Positions 46,401 through 58,906 of a DNA stretch of 64,000 nt are shown here, one piece after another (within the stretch, counting starts at the first letter, position 1; each line of letters begins with the position of its first letter). Made by a program: the position numbers and the translations under genes. This DNA is from Euryodendron excelsum (Eukaryota; Streptophyta; Magnoliopsida; Ericales; Pentaphylacaceae). The DNA is taken from the NCBI GenBank assembly GCA_033060915.1, contig CM065383.1, positions 17,017,501 through 17,081,500 on the forward strand. Reading direction: 5' to 3'. Under the pieces are notes generated by a model, which worked only from the letters and a program-made list of their open reading frames with translations, was not told the origin of the DNA and ran no database searches.

Positions 46401-49400
46401 CAGCCCAAAGGATTTATTCCTAGATTACCCAGCACCTGGGTGTGGTGGGCTTTCTCAGGTCTCCCAGGGGATTAGTCCCCCCAAAGTTTGGGATATCCCT
46501 GATCATAATAATAGTAAAAAAGAATTAGTTGCAGTAATGCCTCTATTAACTATTTAGACATTATTATGTGCTTGGTGGTGAATTCTGGTAATTTTGTTGT
46601 TCGCTTGGTCAACATTTTAAAGAGAATTCATGGTTTTATTAAAACTTTTTGAGCCCCTGTTTTTTTTTTTTCTGTGGTTTTATCACTAGCTATCACCTCG
46701 TACCAAGATGATATGCTACAGACAGTTGGCTCAGTGCCCCTTGTGATGGTCATCGATTTGAATTATGCCTCTAACTGAGGGGGCACTGCATCGATGCACA
46801 CGGTGTAAACTCTACCTTGTCTTTGACAGTATGCATATCAATGATATGCATAGAATAATTTAGTTACCAAAAAGGTTCCTGATTTGTAGCTATAAAAATG
46901 GACTCTCCTTTGCCTCATGGTAGTGCCTGTTCTGTTCTGTGGAAAGAGCTTGAACCATGTCAGAATAGATAGATTGTTTAGCCTTGCGAACAAGCTAACT
47001 ATATGGTTAGTTATGCGGGAAATGTTTGATCCTATGGTGCATGATCAAGTTATACAAACTTTATGGAAAACTAATTTGAATAGTTGTTTGGTTAACCTTA
47101 TATAGCTGCATGACAGCATGAGAGCTTAAAGAACTTATACAACAAAGAAAGAGGTTAAAGGTACTTCCACCGTTTGGGCCAATTTGTTCTTTTGTTGTTG
47201 TTTTTTATCCTCTTCTGTTTCTTTTCTTTTTTTTTTAACTTTCGGGTTTCAGGAATGTCTTGTCCTTCTCACCGAAGGGAGTCCTTCTCCCTGTTGTATA
47301 TATTTTAGGACTTAGTATTATCTTTTCAATTCTTTAGGAAAAAAGTGCCTCCCAGTTGAATTTACTAATGTTAAGAGTGGGGAATTGCTTTTGTTTTCAT
47401 AAAAATACCTTTAATTCTGTAAGTGGCAACTAGCCTAACCATTGAAGAAAGAAGAACAGGTGTATTCTTTCAGAATCCTCCGATTTAAAGAAGTACTAGC
47501 TTATATCTCTTTTACAGGGTTCACTTATTACCATGTAACATAAAAATATTATACATGATGTGAATTGTGATGCTGGCATTAAAAGTTTGCTGCAGCTTAG
47601 CTGAGTGGGGATGGGTTCAAGGGTTTGCAGTCTAACCCAGGCCACCCAACCCTTAATGGAGTTTGAGGTGCCAATTAGCAGTCACTCTTCTCTTTAACCT
47701 CATCTTTCACAATTTCCAGTAGTTAAACATCAAGAACATGTTGCAGATAAGATATTACTCCTTGTTATGACTTCAGATTAAGAAACATAAAAAGTCTAAG
47801 AAGATATCAATTGGCAAAATGAAAATAATTACGGTAGAAATCTAAAGAAGTATATTAAAAATCTAAGGTTTAGGAGTTCTTAGTAAGCTGTAATAATTCT
47901 GTATTTTGATGCTTGAAAGGTTTCAGAAAACCAATTAACATTGTATTTTGAATATGTTGATACTTGATACTTTGTTAAAGGAGAAGTCAGTGCAGAGGTA
48001 ACACGGCTTCTACTATTTCCGTTTTCCCTTAATGGTTGTTACTAGTGGTAATTAACAATTTTGCCCTCCTTCCATACCCTCTGTACTAATCGAGCTATGC
48101 CTTGTCTTGCGTAAACAATAATTTTGGCTCATGCCCAGCTACTTGGCCTCATGTAAGATTAGGTGAACCTACCACGGTTTTGCAACATTAAATGTGTATC
48201 TAAATTCATGCCAACTTTTTAAGTAGTAAATGGTCAGTATATGTCATTCAATTAGTTGTTTGTTTATGGAATTTGTTGCATTTTTTTATTTTTTCTCCTT
48301 TTTCAGTTCTTGAGCTTTCTTGTTTTTTGGAAAGTATATAAATAAGTTTTAAGTCTTTTTTCGTGAATCTTTTCAAAAAATTGTTGTGCCTGGCTACAGC
48401 GCTATGGACACTAACATAGGGAAAAAATATTGTCTCTACACAGGCTACATTTAATAGGCTAATTATTATACCCTTTGAAGAAGACAAAACCACAGGCCTA
48501 GAGCATGCGTTTGGTTAAGGATGTAACCATGAAGAATTATTGCTTTTACTATCTCAAGCTCATCTTAGAGTTTAGCCAATCGTGCTTTTTGATATGGCAG
48601 AGATATTGCTTTACCAATTAATGAGGACTTTTAAGCAGCTAACTTTTATTGAATTTTTTCTCAAAGTAAACTATATAAAGCAGAAGTATTTTGTTAGTGC
48701 TTTTTCTTTTGACACAATAGTCTCATTGGTGTTTCTTTAGGCTTATTCTTGGGTTTTACCTTGGAAATGGTCATGAAGGTGATTATCCAGAACCTTCTAA
48801 AAGTATTATATGGTAGCATAATAACAACTAATATTAATAACCTTGAAGCTAGTTTACAATGAGCACATTTAAATGTGTATCACACATGGATTTGCATGCG
48901 TGTTGAGTATGACGAGCATAATGCATATTTTGCAGGTGTTGTCATAAAATACTTTTCTTTTTTATTTCCTGTTCACTTAGTGGCTTTCTGGGAAATAATT
49001 TGATAAAAGTGAGTACTGGAGAACAAGTTTATATAGTGTAAACTAAATAACCTGAAGAAATGTTCGAAATGTTTCATGATAAGTAAACAATGCTTCATTT
49101 TATAGTTACCACGAATAAGGAAACAAAATGAAAGGTGCTATTGTTCCTTTTGTGTCTAGTTTTACTTTTTCATTTCTGTTAGTTCATGATGCGAGACATC
49201 AAGGCAACAATATCCACCTTTAACATACTCCACTGTTCCCTAGTTTTATTGTTGCATATTTTATTGTTGGCCAATTATGCCTCGTCTGATGTTCAATTTG
49301 TTTCCTCCAGGTCTAGTGCTAATTTTTACTTTTCTTTCTCTTGCCTTTATTTATTTATTTATTTTTGTTAATTGGTTGACAGTGTCAATTACTTAATATA

Positions 49401-52400
49401 AGTTTTTGCCCATCAACCGAGGAAGATATTCCTGAAGGGAAGAGTTTGGTAAATTTTTTTTTTTCAGTTTTCTGAACTTTTTTTCATGATTAGGAATATT
49501 CTGGAAATTTCATCACATATTTCAACATTGACTTTCAGGTTGTCGTGGCATATAATCCACTTGGATGGAATCGTACTGGCATCATCAGGATTCCGGTGAG
49601 TTTTTGTTTGACAGCAGTATACCAATTTCAACAGGCTCCAGTTGTTCAACCTGTGGTTGAAGAACCAGATGTGGGTTGCCCTGTTTAAACCCAACATCAA
49701 TATGTTGTATGATGACCATTGCCTTATGCTTCATATTTAGAAGTCAATGGAAACTGAATGTAGCTGAAATAGGATGTTGAGAGAGTGGGGCGGCAACCTA
49801 AGAAGCATGGATACAGACATGGGACACGACATTTCCAAAAAATGAGTACACGGATACGGTTGGGACACGGGAAAAAAATACATATTTATTTATTATATAA
49901 ATGAATGGAACATCCATAAACCACCAAAAACAATTTGAAAACAACTAAATAAGTTCACAATTCTAAAATAACAATCAACATGTTAAAGATTTGAAAAATT
50001 AGATTTGAGTGTATGTTTTGGTGTTTTAAAAGTTTTGAAATTTATAAATTCGACTCCATGTAATATTCTTAATAACATCATTTCGATCCCACCATGTCCC
50101 AAAATGTGTCCAACAAAGGGACACGCGTGTCCCCGCTATGTCCATCGAAGAAAATATTAACAAAAATATTGGACACGCCAAGTGGCGTGTCCGACACACA
50201 TACGACACTCTAAACGGAGTGTTCGTGCTTCCTAGGAGGCAACGAAAAAGAAAACAGATTTATTTGTGAGAAGGTCAGATAACATCAACTGAGGGAAATC
50301 AAACTTGGTATGTTGGTGATAACACCAATAAGCATGTTTTAAAAACTAGACCGGACTGGCCTGTTCAACCAGTAAAGCTGGGAACTGTTTGGTAAACAGT
50401 CCGAATTATCTCCAAAAACCGTTTGAATAAATAACCCATTAAAACCGGTCAACCAGCTGCTAAACAGACAAACTGAGCTTAAAACTGCCAAAGAAACCAG
50501 CCGGTTCAACTCCTTTTACTACTTTCGTACTGGTTGAGAGCTTTGTTTTCTTGGGTAAGTGGTCCTTATTGGTTGACAACTTGTTTTTTCTTTTTTGTGC
50601 TAGTGGTCCCTCTCATTAATATGACACTCTCCCTCTCTCTCTCACTATAATTAAATGCATATATATTATATATGAAACCCACATTTTATACCACCCTAAA
50701 TCTTCCAATTTATTACACTTTCTATCTCTCCATCTATATCTATATATATTATATACAGAAAGAGCTTGGACTAAGTTGATTGCCTATAACCAATGGAGGT
50801 TTTGGAGGATTGGAAATTGTTCTTGAATAAAAGCTCAATTTATTAGCTTTCACTCTCTCAGTTTAATAAAATTGTATAAATTGTCAAAAGAATTCAGATT
50901 TTTCGTATTTTAAAGATATATATCATTTATTTATATATTGGTAATATATTTAGGATGTCATGGATCAATTCCGGTTAACTTGATAGTTGAACCAGTGACC
51001 CGTAACATGGTGACTTTTCCGGTTTGCTCAACGGTCCGGTTTTCAAAGCATTGGCAATAAGAAAGAGTAGGGTTGTAAGTGTTAGCATTTCAAGGACAAT
51101 GGAAATGTGAAGAACAAATGCAATTTAAGCAGTTAGAAATCACTGGATGGCCTATGATTCAATAAATGGTATAAAAAACACAGAAACAAGCTCTCCGCAC
51201 ACGGTGGCTGTGTACATCAGCGGGGAGCCTCGTGTAGTAGTCTGCTTTTTTTTATTGCACTATATGGTAATAAATGACAAGAAGATTTGCCAATGCCAAA
51301 TTGCTATAGTATTTCTAATGATTAGTTGAATTATTATTGAGGTTGAATGATAACAAATGAGGCTGCTTTCCATAGGCATACCCTAAAACATTGTGCACGG
51401 AATTTGTTTTCAACAAATACTTATAACTAGACCATCTAGGCATAATCTTGAAAAAGGTCTGCTTTTCACTGTTGTATCATGTAATGAAAGCAGTGTGACA
51501 GTTTAGCTGCTACCTTGAAGTAATGAATTCATTAAATAGGCTAGGTACCAAACTTCATCGTATGGAAACAAAATGCTTTGGCTTAACTAGGAATAGCAAT
51601 AAAATTTGCCAATGCCAAACATCAGAAGCTCCCTAACAACCACCAGGTCACCATATTCTGCTTATCCTGCAGAGCCTTTAATTTTCATGTATGATGCAGC
51701 TTAACTGCATAAGATACATGTCATTATTCTAATGCTGTGCCAAAGAATATGTATAATGAATATGTTTATTGATTACACTTCAAGATTTTTAGCATCAGGA
51801 TAGTTGCTTAGCTTTCTCTTCTTCCTGCATCTAGAAGACTTGTGCAGATCATATCATAAGCTCTGTTCTGCATGTTTCTAAGTACAGCATACAGTTGGAC
51901 ATTGCATCAGTATGGTTTTGAATTAGAGTTTTGCAGGTTTTCATTCTTCATTTCAGTGGTTTCAATGAACCTGAAGTTGTCCTCTGTAGTTGTTTAAACT
52001 TTGAAGCGTTATATGCTATTTTAATAGAGATTACTGTTGTCCTTCAGTGTACATGGTGAAACCCCTTTGGTGCCTTTTTCTTTATAAAATTTTATTTGCT
52101 AATCCAACTAGAAAAAAGGGTTCCCTTGTGCCCAGTATTTCTGCAAAGTGGTTTGTGCAAATTGATACTGTTTTTGATCTTTGGTACGACTAAAGGTACA
52201 TTTTTTTGATAGGTTAATGACGGCAATCTTGTTGTCCAAGATTCCTTGGGTAACGCAATTGAGGCACAGTATGTGGAGTTGGATAATGTTACAAGCAACC
52301 TAAGAAACTTCTACACTGAGGCCTATTTGGGAATTTCACAACAACAAGTTCCCAAGTACTGGATTTTGTTTCAAGTATCTCTGCCTCCTTTGGGTTGGAA

Positions 52401-52571
52401 CACGTATTTTGTTTCTAAAGCTGCTGGAAAAGGTGCTTGTCCAAAATGTTTCTTCTGTTGGCCATATTTTTATGTTCATATTTACGAACTATTTATGAAC
52501 TTATTGTACTTTGTTTTATAAACACGACTCAATCTGCTGAGAGTTCTTTGCAGGCTCCTCTGCCTTGGAGA

Positions 52572-52630
<59 letters not shown>

Positions 52631-55600
52631 GCTAAAATAATGGGAGATTGAGGCAAAGTGAGGTGTAACTTTCTTTGTTAGCTTAATCTGTTTCATGTGC
52701 TTCTACTTTTGCTCCAAAATGATACAGGTATAAGCAGAAGTGAGTATATCTCTGTGATTGACCTTCCACAGAATGAGACTGTTGAAATTGGACCAGGAAA
52801 CTTGAAGATGTCTTTTTCTTTAGCATCTGGACAGCTTAAAAGGATGTTTAATTCGAAAACGGGGGTACGTATGTCCTTTTCTTTAGCATCAGGACAGCTT
52901 AAAAAGATGTTTAATTCTAAAATAGGGGTATGTGGTTTCATTTTTTCCATGGAAAAATGCTATTCTTCCAGAATTTATAACCAGAATTTTGAACCAGAAT
53001 GATGTGGCAGTGGCAATTTTGTAATTAAAATGCATCTTGGTGGGTTCTTTGTTTTAAAGTGATAGGCCCATAACTCAGCCACATCATTCTGGTTATATTT
53101 TCTGGTTATATATTCTGGTTGTATAGCATTACTCTTTTCCATGCAAGAGCAATGATATTGGACATCGTATGCGAGTTATTGGTTTCACAGTCAAACTTGT
53201 TACCCAACTTAGAAAAGATTTTCCATGATCATGGAAAATAATTAGGTCATAGATATAAAGTAGATATTTGGAAAAGAAGAAATCAGAAAAGTACACACAA
53301 ATTGTCTGATTAAATTTAAACTTTTGTAGATTTATCTATTTAAATTATGTCATAAAAATTAGTTCAAACATGTGAAACCTTTTCACTTTGTTTAGAAATT
53401 TAGAATGGAGACACACCTGATCAGAACCATCCAGTTCATCGATCTGAGCACAGTTTCATCTCATTCAGCTTTTAGAACAGTGTGGTTCACCAAATTTAAC
53501 CGCCTTTTGATGTTCTATTTTGAGAATTGTTTTGGTTATTATACCCACTTTATCCAACAATATATAGACCTTTTCTCCTTGTTTGAAAATTTGTACTAGA
53601 GGCACAGTTTATCAGAACCATCTAATGCCCCGGTTTGAGCTATGTTTGGGACTTTCAGTGTTCCACAAGGTAGTTCACTGACTAAACCGTCTTTTCAATA
53701 TTGTATTTAAACAAATATTTTTGGACTTGTCACGACCCAATTTAGTTATTTTCTGACCTGCTTTCAAACTAAACACACTTAGTTTGTTAGTTTATTGTGC
53801 AGTCTTTAAGTAAAAAAAGGGGACAAAAAGGGACTTCTGAACACTGATTTATGTGTATGTGATGAATGATATGGTCAATTAATATCATAGAACAGTTTTT
53901 CTAAGAAGGTTCTTATCCAATTTTCAACAGGGTTGTAGCAAATGGAATATATAGCTCCATAAATTGGTAGATGAACTTGATATCAGTTATGTAGACTTTA
54001 GTTGCATCCATGATGTCCTTAAGTATTTCTACTCATAGTTCAAACTAATTTACCAATACAGAAATTGTCAAAAAGAAACAAAATGCTACCTAACCACTTC
54101 GGTACAACTCCTTGTCTTTTGTGACTCATGGCAGGCCCCTTTATTGCAATGGCTTCAACTAAGGTTGATATTGGGCTAAGGGTGTATAAAAATCTCAAAC
54201 CTTGATGGATCATTATTTTATCCACACAGCTGACCATATGAGACTGAGACTGATGCCTTCTGGATCTTATTCTTTCTTTACATAGATGTTGTGATGGCTA
54301 TTGGCGTTCACCTGTATAGCATCATCTTCTGACTTGTATAATTTTACTAGGTTGATATACCAGTACAACAAAGCTATCTCTGGTATGGTTCAAGCGGTGG
54401 TGATACAGATCCCCAGGTACATTTCCTATGCTTTGATCGACTGTTTACTTCACGAATATTTCCTAAATTTAAGTTGGTAGGTAAGTGTTGACATGTTGTG
54501 TATGCAATACTCTCTCACAGTGTTCTGGAGCATATATTTTCCGGCCCAATGGATCCCCTCCCAATGTAGTTTCAAGATCAGTAAGCCGTCTTTTTTTTCA
54601 ACTAACTGCTCTATAAAGCCTTGTAGCAAATTAACGGGGTTGGCTACATGAATTCCTTTTCAATATTCAATTCTTCTTTGGATCTCAATTTTCTGTTAAA
54701 TCTTAGGCCATTTTATCTTCTCTTGTGGCCTAATGGAATGCCAAAACCATCATCATACTGCTTTGCTGGTTATCGGTGTTTATTAGCAGCTAATATTTAC
54801 TATTATAATTTCAGGTCCCCTTGAAGGTTGTACGTGGACCTCTAGTCGACGAGGTTCATCAGCAATTCAACTCATGGATCTATCAGGTTGTCCCTTGTAC
54901 ATGATTCATTGCGTTAAGACTGATTATTTCATTATGCCAATGCTCAATTTTAGCTGATTATTTCACTATGTCAATGCCCAATTTTAGTTGGTATCAAAAC
55001 CACCTGTGATTGCGCAGGATCACATTCAGTTTCATTAACTTTGGCTTCTGGAGTATTTTTCTGTTCATGATTCCTTTTACTAACTAGAATCAATGCATCT
55101 AGCAATTTTTTTGCCCTAAACGGGAATGGGCTAGGTTATGATGTTATCATACATAACTTGATAAGTTCATACTGCACTAGAATAGTGAGGAATAGGGTAA
55201 TTTGTATCCTTAACGTGAGAAGTGGTCATTCAAATGTATAGTTTACAAAGCTAAAGATTACAATCAAAGCAAGAAAATAGGAGTTATGATACCTAGTATT
55301 AGTGATATAATACACAAACAACCAGCCAATATAGGGTTTTTGTTCTTTTGGACCATTCTGTTCATTAGTTTTCACATGATAAAGGCATTTTCATTTCAGT
55401 TCCAATGTTGTAGATCTGAGGAGGTCTTGCATGCCCCTTCAAGTAAGACTTCCCCTCCAAAGCTAGAAGTGAGGGGGTTGTAGGTAATCAGAGATGGAAA
55501 ACATGTACATAGTTGTAACTAACACGTTTTTTGTGTTTATCAGCATTAAGGTACTTATTTGGATGCTAGCAAGCATGGTCACACCTCCAAGCACATGCCA

Positions 55601-58600
55601 TTTTTGTGTCCAACACATCAGACAGTAACACCCAGTGGACACCTACCAATTGTTGAACATGTATCCAAACATGACCTATTATTGATTAAGAACCAAAAGG
55701 GGAAAGAGAGCATAGAGGAAGAAGAAAAAGAAGAGAGAAGGGAAGAGGAAGGAGGAGAAGAAGAACAGTGAAGAAGAAGAGGGAGAAAAGGAGGACCTAT
55801 CAAGAGGAAACATAGAGTAAGCCAAAACTCTATAATTCTATAATTGTCAAGAAATTTGGTAGTCTATTACACCGAGCCTTATGTATACATAGGAAGACCA
55901 AAATAAAAGGATAATCCAATAAGGTAACTGATAAAAAGGAAAAAAAAATCCTAAAACAAATTTGACCTGCTAAATAAACTATTTGACAAATTAGAGTGGC
56001 ATCAATGTTTGAATGATTCTTCCAAAAATGATGTAGAACCTATGGGAAAATATAGAAGGGGAAGAAAATCAGGGAAGAGAAGAAAAAGGAGAAGAAGAAG
56101 ACAACAGAGAAAGAGGGAAGGTCTGCTGAAAGATAGAGAGGTACGTAAAATTTCATTGTAAATAAATTATGCCCAAAAACTGATAATTCCATTCACAGTG
56201 TGGCATTTATATATACGTATATAGGCACTGTCCAATATGGAAACTAAAATAAAAAATATAAATAAAATCCTAATCCTATTGAAACTAAAATTCCTAAATA
56301 AGTCAAGCCATTATTACTTGTCTTAGTCGCCTTTTCCTTCACCTCAAATATGTGCAAAGTTGGATCAAAACAATGGAACTTATCCTCAATATTCCATGTA
56401 ACACTGTATCTGGATGATTCCTCCATCTCACAAGGTAAGGCCGATAAGCACTTTGTGAAGAAACAACATCACAAGTCTCAAGAACATCCTCAGTTTGATC
56501 CTCATGCTACGTGGCGGAAGATGAGGGATAGGTGCTGAAACTGAAGGAGAAAGAACACCACTTGTAGCCAAATTGGGAGGCTCAAAGGGTGCCTCAGTAA
56601 GGAAACAAGTCCTCAACATCAAAAGTAGGACTAGTATTCAAGTCTGAATGCACGTCAAATAAATGTGCATCAGGTCCAAGCTTATGAATAATACGAAAAG
56701 GTTTAGTGGCTCGAGCATGTAGTTTCTTGAAGAAATTCTTAGGATATGCTGAATGTAAACGCAACCCAAGACATAGTTCTGAGCATTAAAATCTAATTTC
56801 CACAATGCATATGAATAGTAAGTTTTTAATTTTCATTACTTGAAGCAATTGTCCTACTAACGGCATGTAAGTCTAGATAGTATTGGTTGAAAAGGTGGTT
56901 CAGGCAGTAATTTTATCCTAGCAACAATTGGTTTAGGGACAACACTCATGGAACTCCCACTATCAATGACTATTTTACAAACATTGTCCCCCACATTCCT
57001 CAAATGTATGGAAACTACTGGTGCATTTCCAAGCATCTTCCTCGATAGCTGTAGAGGTATGGTCACTTTTTAAGATTTCCTGACGTCCTCTTCGGACACT
57101 AAGTGCTTATCTAAAGGTCAACTACCTGGTTGACATCCCCTACTACAAGTATGCTTTGTGTCCATATAGTGTCATTGCCAAGTCCTGTCTTTGTATCCAT
57201 GCATCTTAGTTTGAATGTTTGCTAGATCAAACATGGGGTAAATGCAAGTATGCTTTGTAATCAACTACCCAACAACTTAGTTGGTCAATTGTAAGGAAGC
57301 TCTTCCTGCTATTATTATTCTCTTTGACCTATTGATTAGTCTGTGAGAAGATAGATACACCAGGATAAAATATTGTTAAGAGCAGAAAAAAACTAGCAAT
57401 GGCGTGGTAGGTTTGTGATATAAAATGAAAAGCATTATTGAAGAAACTAATGGTGTCCGTTACTACATGTGAGAAATTATGAACCATAAGTGTCAAACAA
57501 GTGATGTTTTAGATTATTTATTTTCTTTTCCTTCTCTTTCTCTTGATGGGTGCCATGGGTAGGAGATGTTTGTAGTTGCTCCTGGGGTTCTACACAATGG
57601 ACATACTGTAAAAATACAAGTTTCAAAGACAAAGGGGAAAGGCTTTGCACCCTTGGTGATAATACAGTTCCTGCCCCTCAATTTATTCTTCTGGCAGTAA
57701 TTTCATTTGTGTATACACCCTTGGTGATAACACAGGTCCTGCCCCTCAAATTTATTCTTCTGGTTTGTGTCTTCCTCCTTCCATGACTTGTTTATTGCTG
57801 ATGTCTAACTTATGGCGGTTTGTCAGGTGATCAGACTTTACAAAGATAAAGAGCATGCTGAAGTTGAATTCACAGTAAGTCAACCTCGTAAACTTTTTTG
57901 CTTGAAAATTTTCAAATCATTCTCAATGCCCTCAATTCTACAGCACATTGCAAATGGCCATTGCTCCTTTCACAATTATAGGTGGGAACTAACAACTCCA
58001 CAATCATATTTTGATTGAGTTCTGACAAATTTCTGACTTCAAGATTGGTCCTATACCCACGGAAGATGGTGTTGGGAAAGAGGTCATTACACGAATGACT
58101 GCAAATATGGCCACAGACAAGGTGTTTTATACTGATTCCAATGGGAGGGACTTTCTAAAACGGGTAACCCTCATATGATTCTTCTCTTTGAAAATCAAAA
58201 GCATTTACAAAATGCTCAACAAAAGGCATGCATTTCTTATTTGAACATTTCTTCCTTGTATGTTCTTATATGGTTATATCATATATGTCATAGCAGAAAA
58301 TGGTTGATGGAAAATCTGTATCTTCAACTTCCCCCTATTTTCTCCTTAATTTTTGCCAGTTCTGACATCAATTCAATGAATATGTTGCCTTCCTTGTTTT
58401 GCAAAATCATTTAGATAACAAGTATACTAGAAAGGGTTTTCTACATTGAAGCTCTTTTTCTATTATACATGCTGTCTATAACACTGCAAGAATAAAGTCC
58501 ATATAGTCAAGTTTGGGTAGGCATGCATGCTGTCATTCTGACTCTAAAATTCTAGTTCATTGGAAGGGGCTTGAAGTATGTGCTTGGTTTTCAATTTTGA

Positions 58601-58906
58601 GAGGATTTCCATCATCCTAATTCAGTAATACTAACAATCTCTACAAGGGAATTATTAGCATTTGGGATAGACTGCACATCCTGATTCTTGATGTTGATTG
58701 CTAAGATAGGCTGTAAATTATGAACAAAATATGTCATTATCCATGGAGATATAATTTGGCAGTACAATACCACCACAAATTTCACATCCTCAATTGGTTA
58801 TTCTAGTCCTGACTTGGTTCTGTTATCATGGCTTTTCCAGGTAAGAGATTATAGAGAGGACTGGTCTCTTATAGTTAATCAACCTGTTGCAGGGAACTAT
58901 TATCCG
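37416..58906 (+). CDS. Lysosomal/vacuolar-type alpha-mannosidase, GH38 (3' end beyond window)
   Basis: Twenty-two exons join in phase into 770 residues: 37416-37622, 37744-37827, 39702-39790, 39876-40050, 40317-40436, 40523-40606, 40709-40780, 40917-41030, 44085-44185, 44270-44363, 44786-44953, 45067-45156, 49383-49448, 49539-49595, 52213-52432, 52728-52864, 54351-54416, 54521-54580, 54815-54886, 57827-57874, 58044-58163, 58841-58906. Family members are near 1,020 residues, so the last quarter should lie past 64000. A signal peptide (about residues 1-24) precedes [18 protein letters not shown] (zinc-binding His and Asp). [10 protein letters not shown] holds the catalytic aspartate, and [13 protein letters not shown] a further zinc histidine. 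The enzyme trims alpha-mannose from N-glycans in the vacuole or wall. Introns are large and transposon-filled; exon 16 has an in-frame duplicated tail. If the Copia insertion in intron 22 blocks splicing, the gene may be impaired. Confidence 0.95.
42449..42540. repeat. G- and T-homopolymer stretch in mannosidase intron 8
   Basis: Runs include T at 42471-42482 and G18 at 42502-42519, surrounded by further G-rich DNA. Low-complexity; ORFs crossing it are artefacts. Confidence 0.9.
42880..43420 (-). mobile_element. LINE (L1-type) 3'-end remnant in mannosidase intron 8
   Basis: A minus-strand reading frame from 43212 downward contains [20 protein letters not shown], then [13 protein letters not shown] and a short C-terminus with [15 protein letters not shown]. 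This pattern (W...W..W.ERN, then F...LFW, then a ..YT.CT end) is what I know from the C-terminal part of plant L1 reverse transcriptase proteins. The preceding sequence to about 43420 matches the upstream zf-RVT region only loosely and in other frames. The remnant is 5'-truncated, as is usual for LINEs. Confidence 0.55.
45157..49382. other. Mannosidase intron 12 (4.2 kb)
   Basis: No gene is seen. It contains a MITE at 45898-46078; the remaining sequence is AT-rich with several retro-like fragments I cannot assign. Confidence 0.5.
45898..46078. mobile_element. Mutator-like MITE, copy 1 (intron 12)
   Basis: 181 bp. The left end GGGTAATGCTATACTACCAGAAAA and the complement of the right end AGAATGCTATTCTTACAGAAA form inverted repeats. 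Flanks are tttgtgtta (45889-45897) and tttatgtta (46079-46087), a 9-bp duplication with one mismatch. It shares its ends and length with the copy at 52952-53134. Confidence 0.75.
49798..50235. mobile_element. hAT-type MITE in mannosidase intron 14
   Basis: 438 bp. Left end CTAAGAAGCATGGATAC; complement of right end CTAGGAAGCACGAACAC. Flanks are gcggcaac (49790-49797) and gaggcaac (50236-50243), an 8-bp duplication with one mismatch. Both arms are rich in gggacacg / cgtgtcc words. No coding capacity. Confidence 0.75.
50333..51054. mobile_element. hAT-like non-autonomous element with accgg-rich arms (intron 14)
   Basis: 722 bp. Left end CATGTTTTAAAAACTAGACCGG; complement of right end CCAATGCTTTGAAAACCGGACC. 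The flanking direct repeat is caataag (50326-50332 and 51055-51061), or 8 bp with one mismatch. The arms contain many ccggtt/aaccgg words. No ORF. Confidence 0.75.
52574..52627. repeat. (GA)n microsatellite in intron 15
   Basis: About 26 GA units lie between exons 15 and 16 of the mannosidase gene. Confidence 0.95.
52865..52927 (+). repeat. In-frame tandem copy of the exon 16 tail with a second splice donor
   Basis: Sixty-three bases directly after the exon 16 donor repeat the last 63 bases of the exon (52802-52864). 51 of 57 core bases are identical. The copy keeps the reading frame and ends in its own donor, ggg|gtatgt at 52928. Using that donor would add 21 residues ([19 protein letters not shown] preceded by two others) without a frameshift. 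Confidence 0.9.
52952..53134. mobile_element. Mutator-like MITE, copy 2 (intron 16)
   Basis: 183 bp. Left end GAAAAATGCTATTCTTCCAGAA; complement of right end GAGTAATGCTATACAACCAGAA. A perfect 9-bp duplication, ttttccatg, flanks it (52943-52951 and 53135-53143). Internal inverted ataaccag words extend the stem. Same family as 45898-46078. Confidence 0.85.
53370..53720. repeat. Diverged tandem duplication in intron 16
   Basis: Two copies of a roughly 190-bp block begin with ccttttc.c.ttgttt.gaaattt, then gatcagaaccatc.a and later accgtcttttga. Non-coding. Confidence 0.6.
56230..57070 (-). mobile_element. Deleted Ty3-Gypsy (chromodomain) remnant in intron 19
   Basis: Minus-strand pieces are read in order. 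First comes a retroviral-type protease fragment with [14 protein letters not shown] at about 56970. It joins directly to the end of pol ([13 protein letters not shown], then FDVEDLFPY, about 56720-56597). Next is a chromodomain-like tail (VRWRNHPD, then [17 protein letters not shown], to about 56310) in two frames, followed by LTR-like sequence with aataggattaggatttta. Reverse transcriptase, RNase H and most of integrase are missing. Purine-rich sequence at 55680-55800 and 56040-56120 may be LTR or leader. Confidence 0.7.
57649..57783. repeat. Tandem duplication, about 66-67 bp (intron 19)
   Basis: cacccttggtgataa.acag, then tcctgcccctcaa and tttattcttctgg, occur twice in a row. Confidence 0.85.
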
